Of a stretch of 64,000 bases of DNA, positions 20,701 to 32,861 are shown in pieces. The stretch lies in NCBI GenBank assembly GCA_027186245.1, contig CP114500.1:1374001-1438000 (forward strand). Direction: 5' to 3'. Each line of letters starts with the position of its first letter. Position 1 is the stretch's first letter. The notes under the pieces are model-generated. The model was not told the DNA's origin. It ran no database searches and worked only from the letters and a program-made list of their open reading frames with translations. The DNA is from Coriaria nepalensis. Lineage: Eukaryota > Streptophyta > Magnoliopsida > Cucurbitales > Coriariaceae. A program made the translations under genes and the position numbers.

Positions 20701-23194
20701 ATGCAAAACCCTTCAACAGCAAGCCAAGAAGCCAGTACAGTGTTCGATTTCGTATCCCGTTTGGGTGGGTTTGCATTAAATTCACGGTTTTTCGACTCAA
20801 GTTGTTCTGATGGGTGCTCTTCACTGTTAAATTCTCTCCACTTCGATCCGTTTGGGGCTAAAAGGCAGAATAATAACAGGGTTTGTGCTTCACTCAGTCT
20901 GAGTAGTAGAGGTGGTCCTAGTATACGCAGAATAGTTAATCAATTCAATCGAGCTATTCGTTTTCACTGTGAGAAATTTCCAATTGGGTTTGCTTCTGTT
21001 CGAGTCGGATCGGAAGATTCGAACGGGTCGAGAGAGGATGGATGTGGCGGTGTGTTAGAGGATGAGGCCTTGCCTTTGAATGGTGTTGAGGCGGACGGCC
21101 CTAAAAAAGTTCTAATTTTGATGAGTGATACTGGTGGGGGCCACAGAGCTTCTGCCGAAGCTATTAAAGCTGCTTTTCATGAAGAATTTGGGGATGATTA
21201 TCAGGTCTGTTTTTTTGGCTGTTTAGTTTCTAAATTTGTTTTTTGAGTCCTTTACTATCTTTTTGGTTGCCATGAAAGTATAGGAAAACTTAATGAAAGT
21301 ATGCTCGTGGATTGAACTTTAAAAGTGCATTGGGTTATGCATTTGAAACTGTAGTTTAGATAAATTGAAGCTTGTGCTAACCTCTTCTTTAGTTAGGATG
21401 TGTTGAATTTATCGTTTTGATCACATTTGAGACATAATGGAGTCTTAAAGTCTTGAAGTTGAAGCTTCTTATGTGGAACTGAATGAACCCGAAATCGCAT
21501 TCCTTTTATCTATTGTTATCCACATGTGAAAGAGTGCTTGTTGCAGGTGTTTATAACCGACTTATGGACAGACCATACTCCTTGGCCATTCAACCAATTG
21601 CCCAGAAGCTATAACTTCTTGGTCAAACACGGAACTTTGTGGAAAATGACATACTATGCATCTTCCCCTCGAGTTGTTCATCAGTCTAACTTTGCCGCCA
21701 CTTCAACCTTCATTGCTCGGTTAGATTTTATGCCCCTTTTTCCATCACTAGTTGTTTAGTACACATCAGAATAAAGGGTTATTAAATATCTTTTCTTTTC
21801 TATATTTTGCTTTCAGAGAGGTGGCTAGAGGATTGATGAAATACAAGCCAAATATCATCATAAGTGTTCACCCATTAATGCAACACGTCCCACTTCGTAT
21901 ATTGAGGTCAAAGGGCCTCTTGAACAAGATTGTTTTCACCACAGTAGTTACTGATTTGAGCACTTGCCATCCTACATGGTTAGATTTTGTTATTCGCCCT
22001 TCTCAAATTGTTACCTGGCAAGTGTAGTTTTTTCATTAGGCATGTGTTGAAAATTTTCAGGTTCCATAAGCTCGTAACAAGATGCTATTGCCCCACTGCG
22101 GAGGTATCTAAGCGGGCCTTGAAAGCTGGGCTCGAGCCTTCCCAAATAAAAGTTTATGGGCTTCCTGTCCGGCCTTCCTTCGTTAAGCCCATCTGTTCAA
22201 AGGTTGAGCTAAGGAGAGAACTAGGCATGGATGAGAGTCTTCCTTCGGTATTACTGATGGGAGGAGGGGAAGGGATGGGCCCCATTGAGGCTACTGCTCG
22301 CGCACTTGGGGATGCGTTGTATGATGAGAACAATGGGGAGCCGATTGGTCAAGTCCTTGTGATATGTGGCCGTAATAAAAAGCTCGCTCGCAGATTGCTT
22401 TCAATTGATTGGAAAGTTCCCTTCCAGGTAATTTATCCTTTTTATTTATCGCTTCTCATGGATGACGTATTGTTAATTACTTCTAGAAATGTATATAAGG
22501 CGAATAAATTTTCGAATTCTTGTATTGTAGGTGAAGGGGTTTGTCACAAAGATGGAGGAATGCATGGGTGCTTGCGATTGCATTATTACGAAGGTAGATA
22601 GATATTTCTAATGACTTATTATACCAAGCAGAAAATGTTTTTTTGGTGATGGACTAATAGGCTTTTCCACAGGCTGGACCTGGAACAATTGCAGAAGCCA
22701 TGATACAGGGCCTTCCCATTATTTTGAACGGTTACATTGCTGGACAGGTATATTTTGACCCATTTTTAGTTTAGCTTCAAAGCCTAAACGTGTTGGTCGA
22801 ATCATTCAAATTTGGAATTAGAAGCTCCTTGTTTGTTTACTTAGTGATGCATCGACTAACAATTCAACTACATTACAAGGCAGAAAGAGAAATCTCAAAT
22901 TAGCATCTTTTCTTCTTTTTTTCCCCTTCTTTTTGACTTAATTTTGTGTTGCAGGAAGTTGGGAATGTGCCATATGTGGTGGAAAGCGGATGTGGTAAAT
23001 TCTCAAAGTCGCCAAAAGAGATAGCGAGTATAGTGGCAAACTGGTTTGGGCCGAAAGCGGATGAATTACAGGCCATGTCACAAAATGCAGTGAGACTAGC
23101 AAGGCCAGATGCTGTTTTTAAGATCGTTCATGATCTTCATGAGCTTGTTAGACAGAGAAGTTTTGTACCCCAATATTCTTCCTGTGCAGCCTAA
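20701..23194 (+). CDS. MGD1: Monogalactosyldiacylglycerol synthase, type A (MGD1)
   Basis: Seven exons: 20701-21204, 21547-21719, 21817-21978, 22061-22427, 22531-22593, 22673-22747 and 22955-23194; 1584 nt, 527 residues, close to Arabidopsis MGD1. The first exon carries about 100 residues of Ser/Arg-rich, poorly conserved sequence fitting a plastid transit peptide. The GT28 glycosyltransferase follows: [19 protein letters not shown] (diacylglycerol/membrane side), [41 protein letters not shown], then the UDP-galactose site with [21 protein letters not shown] and [19 protein letters not shown]. The enzyme moves galactose from UDP-Gal to diacylglycerol in the inner chloroplast envelope, making the main thylakoid lipid. 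The long N-terminal extension marks type A. In Arabidopsis MGD1 (At4g31780) also neighbours DBR1 and a peroxidase. Confidence 0.97.
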
Positions 23195-23487
23195 CAATTC
23201 CCAACTTTCTTTAATTTTGATGTCGCAGTCACTCTTTTCTCAGAGGTTGTCAATAGCACTACTAGATAGTGTTTGGCAGACGGGATTTTTTTTTTGTATT
23301 ATTATATTGATGTCACTTGTAACACAAGATGATTTATGAAGATTTTTGTTGAAATTGAATAATTAATAGAAAAGGTTACACCAGATGATTCTATAGTTAT
23401 ATTATTAAAGACTATACACTTGTAACACAAAAACAGGAGCAGCTTGAACTCCATAAGTCTGTACAGCTCAGGAGATTTGCTTAGAGA

Positions 23488-24743
23488 ATGGAGGAGGAGA
23501 AAGGAATAATGTTCGCCAGAAGAAGATGGGCCATTGATTTCGCTGACAATTCTACCTCTCCATCTACTCGCGACATTGCTGATCCTCATAGCTTCGCTTG
23601 CACCTCTCAAGATCAGGTTCTTCCTTCTCTATCCCCTTTTACGTATATAAGCATAATCATGGAGCATGATTCCATTTTTGAATTACATTTTACTTTGTTT
23701 CCATACTTGTTCTTCAGCTATCGATTCTCAGTTCCTTGTTGCGATAATTCTAATTTACAGGATGATTCATCTTTGAGTCGCCAAAAGAAGGATGCCAAAT
23801 CCAATTGGAAGGTGCAGGTTAAAAACTAGCACTATGCGTTTAGGGTTTCAGATTTTTTCTTCCCTGAGGTGTTTGATTCGTTTATTAGCTTAGTTGTAAG
23901 TTTATATAGGATTTGCAAAATCCTTCTACTTCATTAATCATCATTTCTCTGTGTTTATGCTGGACAGAAAGCTTGGGACGTGGCGCCAGCCCCATTCAAG
24001 AATTTGTTAATGATGGGGTTTATGATGTGGATGGCTGGAACTACTGTTTATTTTTTCAGCATTGGTATCACATTTTCTGCTCTCTGGCAGCCCATAAGTG
24101 CCTTACAAGGGGTTGGAAATGGTAAGAAGATTAGTTTCTCTTTCTCTCTATTCATAACCATTGACTGCTTAACAATGTGAAGGAGAGTGTAGCATCATGT
24201 GAATTAGGGTTTTTCTATGGCTGATAACCAAACAACTCTAGTAAAAATATCTGCACCATCTTTTTCCCAAATTGTGGGAGGGAGCTAGACTAGCATTGGC
24301 TTTCGTTTGCATGCTTTATTTGAAAATTTTCTTCTTTATTTTCTGGAATTCAAGTGTTTGAACTCTTAAAAGTATTGATTTGTGGTCTTTTACGACTTCT
24401 TCAACCTTGTTTCCTTTTTTTTGTGGCTTGTTTGACTGATTAGTTTTATAACGATCTGTTCAAGTATATTCATGGTCATTTTTCTTTCATCCTTACAGTT
24501 TTTGAGCCTTATAAAGACAGTAGAGTAGATCTTCTTGCACCCAAGTTACTCTTCATTGCCCTTAACCTAGGGGGACTAGCACTAGGTGTTTGGAAGGTGA
24601 GAAAACATAACCCCCCTTTACTTTCTCTCCCTCCATTACCCAAAAGATCTAAGAAATGCCCTTGATTTTTTCTTCTACTTGATGATCATCTTGTTCAAAA
24701 TTCGCAGCTTCACACTCTGGGTTCGGCTGACACATGTATCTGA
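23488..24743 (+). CDS. EMC4: ER membrane protein complex subunit 4 (EMC4), C-terminus disrupted
   Basis: Exons 23488-23616, 23761-23817, 23968-24121, 24499-24596 and 24708 onward. The protein reads RRWAIDFADNST, SRQKKDAKSNWKVQKAWDVA, FKNLLMMGFMMWMAGTTVYFFSIGITFSA and FEPYKDSRVDLLAPKLLFIALNLGGLALGVWK, matching plant EMC4 (DUF1077, At5g10780), with two membrane spans. EMC inserts and folds membrane proteins in the ER. The fifth exon goes wrong: after LHTLG the frame reads SADTCI and stops at 24741, whereas the shifted frame gives THVSDWVSSLPLP, the expected continuation, up to a GTAAGA donor near 24773. The expected last exon is not seen in the next 600 bp, which hold a possible MITE. So this copy gives 157 residues, about 20 short, with a short altered tail. 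Confidence 0.85.
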
Positions 24744-25403
24744 CTGGGTTTCATCCTTACCCCTGCCCAGGTAAGATCCATACACCTAAGTAAGTCCCCC
24801 CTACAATACTATATAAACAAAACATTACCATTATACTAAGATGCTTAGGGCCTGTTTGGCTAGGAATTTTAAAACACGTTTTGAAATGTATTTTGAGAAA
24901 AACACATTTTTAGTAGACATAATTTGATGTCCTATATTTTAAATTTAATTCCTGGATTATTTTTTTCTTTTTAGCGAATTATTAAAAATTAATCAAAATA
25001 TAAAAATTCGAAATAATTTGACATATTTGATTCTATCTTAAATCATAATATATTATCAAAATATATTTTAAAATGTAAAACATATTTCAAAATATAAAAC
25101 ATATTTCAAAATATAAAACATATTTCAAAATATAAAACATATTTCAAAACGCCCCATCAAAACAACCTTCTTGCTTACTACTTACTAGCACCATTTTAGA
25201 TATCCCCCCCCCCCCCCTTAAAAATCTCTAAAAAAAAAAAAGATAGAAAATACAATTTTTAATTATTTATTTTTCAAAGATATATTTATATTCTCGTTTC
25301 TCCATCTGTACGGTGGAACCACATTATCTTTTGTCGTTTTTGGCCAAGGATCCACATTATCTGACTTGCCCCTTTTTTTTCAAGCAACTTTGAAAAACCG
25401 GCG
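24744..25403. other. EMC4 3' flank with possible MITE and repeats
   Basis: No coding region. It contains the frame-shifted rest of EMC4 exon 5, a possible MITE (24850-25166), a 14-base C run at 25204-25217, and the upstream region of the MAPR gene. Confidence 0.5.
24850..25166. mobile_element. Possible small inverted-repeat element (MITE)
   Basis: Begins GGGCCTGTTTGGCTAGG, a common MITE terminus in plants, followed by CACGTTTTGAAATG. The reverse complement of the right end reads GGTTGTTTTGATGG then GCGTTTTGAAATATG, an imperfect inverted copy. TGCTTA occurs just outside both ends, possibly the rest of a target duplication. The interior is AT-rich and holds four 19-bp tandem units at 25077-25149 (unit core CATATTTCAAAATATAAAA). 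Superfamily uncertain. Confidence 0.5.
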
Positions 25404-25706
25404 ATGGACCTCTCACCCCAGCAGCTGAGTGATTACAACGGAACGGACCCATCAAAGCCGATATACGTGGCGGTGAAGGGTCGCATCTTCGACGTCACCA
25501 CCGGAAAGTCCTTCTACGGTCCGGGAGGGGCGTACGTCATGTTCGCCGGCAAGGACGCGAGCCGAGCTCTGGCGAAGATGTCCAAGAACGATGAGGACAT
25601 CGTCGCCGACATCGATGGACTGTCCGAGAAAGAGATCGGCGTCCTCAACGACTGGGAAAACAAGTTCCAAGCTAAGTACCCAATTATCGGTCGCGTTGTT
25701 TATTAA
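25404..25706 (+). CDS. Membrane-associated progesterone-binding family protein (MAPR2/At2g24940-like)
   Basis: A single exon of 100 residues starting at the ATG at 25404. It is a minimal cytochrome b5-like heme/steroid-binding domain: LSDYNGTDPSKPIYVAVKG, RIFDVTTGKSFYGPGGAYVMFAGKDASRALA, then DWENKFQAKYPIIGRVV. No membrane anchor is present, as in Arabidopsis probable steroid-binding protein 3 (At2g24940, MAPR2), which is the same size. Family members bind heme and some bind steroids or interact with P450s; the ligand here is unknown. The coding sequence is much richer in GC than its surroundings. Confidence 0.93.
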   Translation: MDLSPQQLSDYNGTDPSKPIYVAVKGRIFDVTTGKSFYGPGGAYVMFAGKDASRALAKMSKNDEDIVADIDGLSEKEIGVLNDWENKFQAKYPIIGRVVY

Positions 25707-27020
25707 AAAAAAAAAAAAAGAATTAAATAATATTACTGTGCGCGTAATTATGTGTTTCGCAGAAAGCTATGTTAGTGCTTCAATCTGGAACCTGGAGCCC
25801 GTTGCTGGAATCCTTTTAAGACTTGAGCTTGTTGATTGATATGAAAAGATTTGTGGGTGTTCTTATATGCTTAGAAAGCTTGAGTAAATAAAAGATCTGG
25901 GTTTTCTTTTTCTATGTTTCAATTTTCTTTTAGTTGGGTTTGATGCTGGATGTGTTTGTTGCCTTTGGAAAGTAGAGAATCTATCCATATTTGATTTCCT
26001 GATCTACTTCACATGTTCTGTATAATGTTTTTCTACCCCGATTAAACCAAAACCGTTAAAGACTTATTTAATTAAAATCAAATAGGCCAAAAATTATGGA
26101 GATTTTAAAAGTCTGTAAATCAACACCCCAAACCCAGTTAGTGACTTTGTTAGTGATCTCATTCGTAAGGTGGAACGACTCTATTATAAAAATAAGGGGG
26201 AACGACATAGCGTTTTCATAACCCAGGGCATTGGTTTACTGAGTTGATCAAACCTGTCGGCCAACATTTGGTATGAAGGTTATACAATCCGAAACTAAAT
26301 GTTTAATGCATTCTAAAATTTTTTTATGAAAATTAAGACATCAAAACAATCTTTTGACAACTTTCTTTTTGATTTTTTATTTGTGACATGATCCTATAGT
26401 GAAGCATGTCCCAATGGAGCCAATAAGAGTGAGACACGTTTGTTGAACTCACCATACTGTCTTTACTGAGTTAGTAAATTAAACGAAACAAAAAATATAT
26501 ATATCATTAGAGAAGTTGAGAAATGATTCAATCTTGGCGGCACACACCCTTTTACCACCTTTTTCATGGCGCTAATGGTTGATCTATCTCGACCAACATC
26601 TTTATAAATAAGTTTGGGATTTTGTAGGGGGTTATGCAGAGCCATTTTACAGTTTTACTGCCTTTTTTCTGACAACCTTAAACCACAAGCAAAGCGGTGA
26701 GAAAACCCAGATCTGAATGTTGAGTTTTACTGTTGGTTTGGCAGGTCCGTGAGGTCAACCATACGCAAGAAGACTTCATTCTCTCTCCCTCCCTCGCTCT
26801 AGTACGTTGGAAAACGAACCACCCCTTAATCTTTCATGAATTAGTCTGTTTCTTATCAATATTGTACTGAATTCATCGAAAGCTGTAATCAGGAATCTTT
26901 TACACCCATGAGGGAAGAACTGGGTTCTACCTCTACCACAAATTGCATCCGAGCTGGGAATCCTGTTTGTTTCCCGAGAAAATACTAAAAAACCCAGTTG
27001 AGAAAGAACTTTCTTTGATC
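25707..27020. other. Intergenic: MAPR 3' flank to FBT promoter
   Basis: No gene recognised. Poly-A run directly after the MAPR stop at 25706. The stretch from about 26940 to 27020 (with the CGAGCTGGGAATCC block) is nearly repeated at 30290-30390 before the second transporter copy, so it belongs to the duplicated unit and is probably leader sequence. Confidence 0.45.
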
Positions 27021-28969
27021 ATGGTGGAGGACGAAGTGAATCATGAATCTTCCAATGAAACTCTGGACGAGGAGGAAGAAGAAGAAATGGATTACAATAC
27101 CAAAAAGGGATTCTGTGATTTTCTCTTGACACCAATCTACTGGTTCAAAATGCTAGCAAGAGAAACGCATTGGAGCTTTGTAGTAGGAGTAGTAATCATA
27201 TACGGAATCAATCAAGGTCTAGGAGGAGCTCTTTCTCGTATAAGCACAAAGTATTACATGAAAGATGTCCAGAAAGTTCAACCCTCTGAAGCTCAGATTT
27301 ATTCCGGCATTACTTCCATCCCTTGGATGGTCAAGCCTCTGTGGGGCCTCCTCACTGACGTCATCCCCATCCTCGGCTTTCGCCGCCGCCCTTATTTCAT
27401 ACTAGCCGGTAAAAAAATCACCTCATCTTTGGGTTTAAGTTTTTTAAGGATTGCTTATATGATTTAGATCTCTTCATTTTTATTTATTTTTTTTAAAGGT
27501 TGTCTTGGAGTGATATCTATGCTTTCATTATCATTGAGTGAAAGCCTTCATCTTGTACTTGCACTATTTGCCTTAACTATGGGAAGTACTGGAGTAGCCA
27601 TAGCAGATGTGACCATAGATGCATGCATAGCACAAAACAGTAACACTCATCCCACCATTGCAGCTGATATGCAAAGTTTGTGTGCCTTGAGTTCCTCCAT
27701 TGGAGCACTCCTAGGATTCTTCATTAGCGGCATTCTCGTTCACCTTATCGGTCCAAAGGTAACGCCAAATTTCCCAAAATCCCAACCTTTTCTTTTTATT
27801 ATTCATTTTTTTGTATGCTTTTGTTTTCTGATAGGGTGTTTACGGCTTGTTGGTTATCCCGTTCGGACTTGTATTGCTAGTCGGAATTTTACTGGACGAA
27901 CCTCATTTTCCAAACTTCAATTACAAAGAGGTACTAAACTTCTGCACCTTTTTAATGGAATTTATTCCGTTAGCCATATATGTCATGTGTTTCAATTTCA
28001 TTAGGTGGACTAGTCCGGAGTAATTTACAATATCTCCTTTTTAATGGCTGAGATTTTTAGGCTTGGTTTTATTTTCTTCATTTACAATTTTGTATGGACT
28101 GGACTTGATTAGGTCCATCAAAAATTTGTCGACGCCGGAAAAGCAATGTGGACGACCTTGAAATTCCCGGATATTTGGAGACCGTGTTTGTACATGTACT
28201 TATCGATTGCACTATGCTTTGATATAGCAGAAGGGATGTTCTATTGGTATACAGACTCAGAAGGTGGTCCGAATTTCTCTCAGGTATACCCCCCCCCCCC
28301 CTCCCAAAAAAATCATTTTCTATTTCTTTAGATGAATTCAGAGAATGTAAATTTAAATGTCTTATGCAGGAAAAGGTCGGTTTTGTTTTCTCAATTGGAT
28401 CGGTTGGATCCCTTGTAGGAGCCATCCTATATCAATATGCTCTAAAGGATCATAAATTTCGAGACTTGCTATTCTGGACTCAGTTGTTTTATGGTGTATC
28501 CGGGATGCTAGATTTCATGCTCGTATTAAGGATGAATCTAAGACTAGGCATACCGGATTATTTCTTCATCGTGATAGATGAAAGTGTACATCAGTTCATT
28601 GGACGGCTCAAATGGATGCCTCTGCTTGTTCTTAGCTCACAGCTTTGTCCGAAAGGGATTGAGGGGACATTCTTTGCTCTCCTCATGTCTATTGATAATG
28701 TCGGTATTCTTACATCGTCTTGGTCCGGAGGGCTTTTGCTCCATGTTTTGAAGGTAACTCGGACCAAATTCGATAATCTATGGCTCGCTATTTTGGTCCG
28801 GAATTTTTTTAGGGTCAGTCCACTCTGTCTATTGTTTTTGATACCAAGAGGTGATCCTAGTCCTGCTATACTCCAAGCTGAAGACTTGGGTGAAAAACAG
28901 GATACAGAGAATTTTGAAGAGGATGACATTGAATTGGTTTCTCTTATAAAGAACATCGACGATACTTAG
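27021..28969 (+). CDS. Folate-biopterin transporter family protein (FBT2/At5g25050-like)
   Basis: Five exons: 27021-27408, 27499-27758, 27835-27930, 28113-28283 and 28370-28969; 1515 nt, 504 residues. The start at 27021 gives [11 protein letters not shown] and an acidic N-terminus; the frame is open upstream without an ATG. Family (BT1/FBT) motifs: [113 protein letters not shown] and [22 protein letters not shown]. About twelve membrane spans are expected. The family imports folates and pterins in Leishmania and at the plastid envelope for FBT1; substrates of most plant members are not known. It heads a cluster with a decayed tandem copy and an inverted FBT6-like gene. Confidence 0.94.
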
Positions 28970-29782
28970 TAAGCCGATAACATAATAATTCTTGGGGTTT
29001 TCTCCTGTTGCAGATGTTTTCTTGTTCGTCTCTTCCTTGCCGAAAAATTTTGTAGATTACGAATCATCATGGATTTGAAAGGAAAATTGTTATAGATGAA
29101 GAAAATTTGATGAATTCTTAGTTCATAAATAAATACATTTCAGAAATGTGGATTCATATGTTGTTAGGATTTTAAGTAACGTATTATTTCATACAAACAT
29201 TCTTTATACCATTTCTTTTTCATATTCATTCATTCATATTTATTATAAATTTCAAGAACACAAACATATTAATAAAAAACTGCAAAAAGGTAAAAAGGAA
29301 TACAAATATTTTTATATAATTCAGCAAAGCCTACTCCACGAGGTTTGGAAAGTTTTTTGAAAAATTAATAACATTATGATAAAATCTCATATTTAATTTT
29401 TTAGATTTATATATGATTTCAAATAAAAAATATATATTTTATATCTGAATCTTTCACTAGAAATCAATCACAAATTTCATAAAAAAAATTCACAAAACCT
29501 TTTTAACTATTAGAAAAATAAAGATCGTATTAAAAATCAAGCAACTAGGAAGAAATTGAACAAACTTTAATTGTACGAGAAAGAATACTCGCTCATAACT
29601 CAAAGAACACAAGAAAAGAAACATATGAATCATTCTTTTACAAAATTGGATTATAAATATATATATTTACTTTCGATTTAATTTGACTTCACACATTTAT
29701 TGGACTCGATTTGACCCAATAATAACTTATCCACATGTTCTAATGGATTGAGCCATTTCTCTTAATTCGGCCTCACAAAAAA

Positions 29783-29836
<54 letters not shown>

Positions 29837-30390
29837 GCGGGTTTTTATCAAATTTACCTGTCAATAATCGAATGCATATGATCAAGGGCAAAAATTGTAA
29901 GAATCTGACAAAAAGAAAACATTAGAGAATAAATTTTTTTTTTCCCCTTTTACTAGGCTTCTGCATGAATGAATGATGACATGATTAGCTTATTGAGAAA
30001 TTCTGAAGGTAAGATTATATTTACGGTGGTCAACCAGGCAGTCCTTTGAACGAAAAGGAAGTGGATGCCAGGTGGTATGGCAGGAAGGACACTTGGCCAG
30101 ACCAAATTGGCCTCCTTAGAGGGGTTAGGCCCCTTCTCAATCATTCCTGAATTCATCTCTGTTTCATATTTCATTTATGGAAAGGAAAAGCATTGCATTT
30201 TTTCCGAGTTGTAATCAGGATTTCAGCAGCCCCTTAGATAACCCACGAAGGTAAAGTTTCTCTCTGAACTGGGTTCCTCTTTATACTGCATCCGAGCTCA
30301 GAATCCTGTTTGTTTCCCGAGAAATCAGTAAAAACGTTACCCGGTTAAGAAAACACTTCCTTTTGAACAACTGATTTGTCTAATCTAGTC
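28970..30390. other. Spacer between transporter copies
   Basis: No gene seen. AT-rich with a (TA)n microsatellite at 29786-29833. Its right end (30230-30390) is homologous to the leader of the first copy. Confidence 0.45.
29786..29833. repeat. (TA)n microsatellite
   Basis: An uninterrupted run of about 24 TA units, the longest microsatellite in the window. Confidence 0.95.
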
Positions 30391-32437
30391 ATGGTGAAGT
30401 GGGAATTTCATCATGAAGCTTCTGATAAAACTCTGCAACAAGAAGAGGGGGAAGAAGAAGAAGAAGAAGAAAACGATTTCTACAATCCCAAAAAGGGATT
30501 ATGTGATTTTCTCTTCAGTCCAATCTACTGGTTCAAAATGCTAGCAAGAGAAACCGGAGCTTTGTAGTAGGAGTAGTGACGCATAGGGAATCAATCAAGG
30601 TCTAGGAGGAGCACTTTCTCGCATAAGCACAGAGTATTGCATGAAAGATGTCCAGAAAGTTCAACCCTCTGAAGCTTAGATTTATTCCGGCGTCACTTCC
30701 ATTCCTTGGATGGTCAAGCCTCTGTGGGGCATCCTCACTGACGTCGTCCCCATCCTCTGGCTTTCGCCGCCGCCCTTATTTCATCCTCGCCGGTAAAAAA
30801 ATAAAAAGTTCTTCTTTTCATTCCCTTATGCTTATATGATTCAGATATCTTCATTTTCCTTTTGTTCTCTTTGTTTCTAATATAGGTTGTCTTGGAGTGA
30901 TATCTATGCTTTCATTGTCGTTGAGTGAAAGCCTTCATCTTGTACTTGCATTATTTGCCTTAAAGGTGGGAAGTACAGGAGTAGCCATAGCTGATGTGAC
31001 CGTTGATGCTTGCATAGCACAAAACAGTAACACTCATCCTACCATTGCAGCTGATTGCAAAGCTTGTGTGCCTTATGTTCCTCCATTAGACCTCTCCTCG
31101 GATTCTTCATTAGCGGCATTCTCGTTCATCTTATTGGTCCAAAGGTAACTCCAATTTTCCCAAAATCCCAAATTTTTTGTTTTCGTTTTTCTTATTTAAA
31201 TCTTTTTTTTTCTTTTTCTGATAGGGTGTTTACGGCTTGTTGATCATCTCGTTCGGACTGTTGTTTTTAGTCAGAATTGTACTTCATGAACATCATCTTC
31301 CAGACTTCAATTACAGAGAGGTACTAAACTTCTGCGCCTTTTTAATCGAATCTACTTCAGCAATATATGCAATGTTTCAATTTTCGTTAGTTACATAACA
31401 GACGTAGATGTGCTGTAATTTCATCGGCCAAAACCAGTGGGCTTAGCTATACTCCTAATCTCCAGGTTTGGAGTTCGAAACATAAAAAATATTCGAATTT
31501 TCAAACCCAAAAAAAAAAAAAAAAATCATCGGCCAAAGTAGATTTTTCATTTCTAGTCTGGAGTAATGTAGAATACCTCTTTTTTAATATGTCTGTGTTT
31601 TGCAGGCTCAGATTTTTTTTTTTCTTCGTCTTTTATAATTTTGTTCATATTGGACTTGATTAGATCAATGAAAAATTTGTTGATGCAAGAAAAGCAATGT
31701 GGATGACTTTAAAATCCCCAGATATTTGGAGGGCGTGTGTGTACATGTACTTATCCGTTGCACTATGCTTTGATATATTGGAATGGATGTTCTATTGGTC
31801 TACATACTCGAAGGGCGGCCCGAATTTCTCTCAGGTTCCCGGAAAAAGAAAAAAAAAATTGATTATTTTTTTCATAATATAATTTGCAGATTGTAAATTT
31901 AAATATGCTATAAAGGATCATAAATTTTAGGACTTGCTATTCTAGACTCAGTTGCTATCCGGGATGCTAGATTTCATGCTCGTGTTATGGATTAATCTAA
32001 GACTAGGCATACCAGATTACTTTTTCATTTGTGATAGATGCAAGTGTACATCAGTTCATCGGATGGCTCCAATGGATGCCCCTTCTCGTCTTAAGCTCAC
32101 AGCTTTGTCCAAAAGGGATTGAAAGGAACCTTCTTTACTCTCCTCCTGTCTACTGATAATGTCGAAGTATTTCATCATCTTGGTCCGGTGGGCTTTTGCT
32201 CCATGTTTTGAAGGTTACTCAGGACAAAATTTGATAATCTATGGCTTGCTATTTTGGTCCGCAATATTTTTAGGGTCCCTCAGCTCTGTCTATTGTTTTC
32301 TATACCAAGAGGAGATCCAGTTCCCGCTATTCTTCAAGCTGATGTCTCGGGGGAGAAAACCCCATGAAGAGAATTTCGAAGAAGATGATGACATTGAATT
32401 GGTTTCTCTTACAAGAATGTCGAGGATAACTAGTTAG
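30391..32437 (+). pseudogene. Decayed tandem copy of the FBT2-like transporter
   Basis: Same exon order as the gene at 27021, and closely similar in sequence from the leader to the C-terminus ([14 protein letters not shown]). Lesions: a deletion just after LARET removes the WSF segment and shifts the frame near 30558, a stop where the parent has Gln (SEA*, near 30677), an extra base before the GFRRRP motif, a lost base in the DMQSLC segment near 31053, loss of the first 60-70 bases of the last exon including its acceptor (near 31890), and several more frameshifts between 31930 and 32220. Exon boundaries elsewhere remain recognisable. The intron before exon 4 carries a SINE. The many independent lesions make assembly error an unlikely explanation. 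Confidence 0.93.
31433..31525 (+). mobile_element. Short tRNA-derived SINE-like insertion with 12-bp target duplication
   Basis: An insertion of about 93 bp absent from the sister gene's intron. It is flanked by a perfect direct repeat TCATCGGCCAAA at 31421-31432 and 31526-31537. It starts CAGTGGGCTTAGCTA, like a pol III A box, has GGAGTTCGAAAC, like a B box, about 30 bp further on, and ends in a run of 17 or so A. Box sequences, A-tail and variable-length target duplication together define a SINE; plus strand orientation. Confidence 0.8.
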
Positions 32438-32861
32438 CCGAAAAATGATCTGTTGTATTATTCTCCTGTTAGATGTTTTCTTCTTTCGTCTTTCTTACAG
32501 GTTACGAAATACTGGTTCTGAAAGTAGAGAATCATTAAATGTGATGGAAATTTTGAACTCTTAGGTCATATGTACATTTCATAATCATGGATTCATATAT
32601 TTCACGGGTTTCTATCGAATTTACCGGTCGATTACAGAATGCACATGATCGTGGAGCAAAATTTTTGTCAAGAATCTGATGAAAAAGATAATTTAAATAC
32701 ATCAATATTATCTTTTATAAGCCCTGTGTAGCGTGAATGAATGAGGAATATCCAATGGTCTTCATTAGTTTATATACAAAGCAATTTTGCTGTGTATGAC
32801 TCTTACCAGGAAGCCTCTTAGCCTCTCAAAATCAGAACACGCCCTTTTCTTACATCAACTG
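32438..32861. other. Convergent 3' flanks of transporter copies
   Basis: No coding region. It lies between the 3' end of the plus-strand pseudogene and the 3' end of the minus-strand FBT6-like gene. Confidence 0.45.

Noticed and set aside
25204..25217. 14-base C run as a functional G-quadruplex
   Set aside because: A single homopolymer between repeats; no set of four spaced G-tracts on the opposite strand, and such runs are prone to sequencing error.
26463..26645. 60-codon minus frame before the transporter gene
   Set aside because: No homology, no splice context, AT-rich surroundings.
29786..29833. (TA)n tract and neighbours as a CRISPR-like or satellite array
   Set aside because: Plain dinucleotide microsatellite; no spaced repeats and a eukaryotic context.
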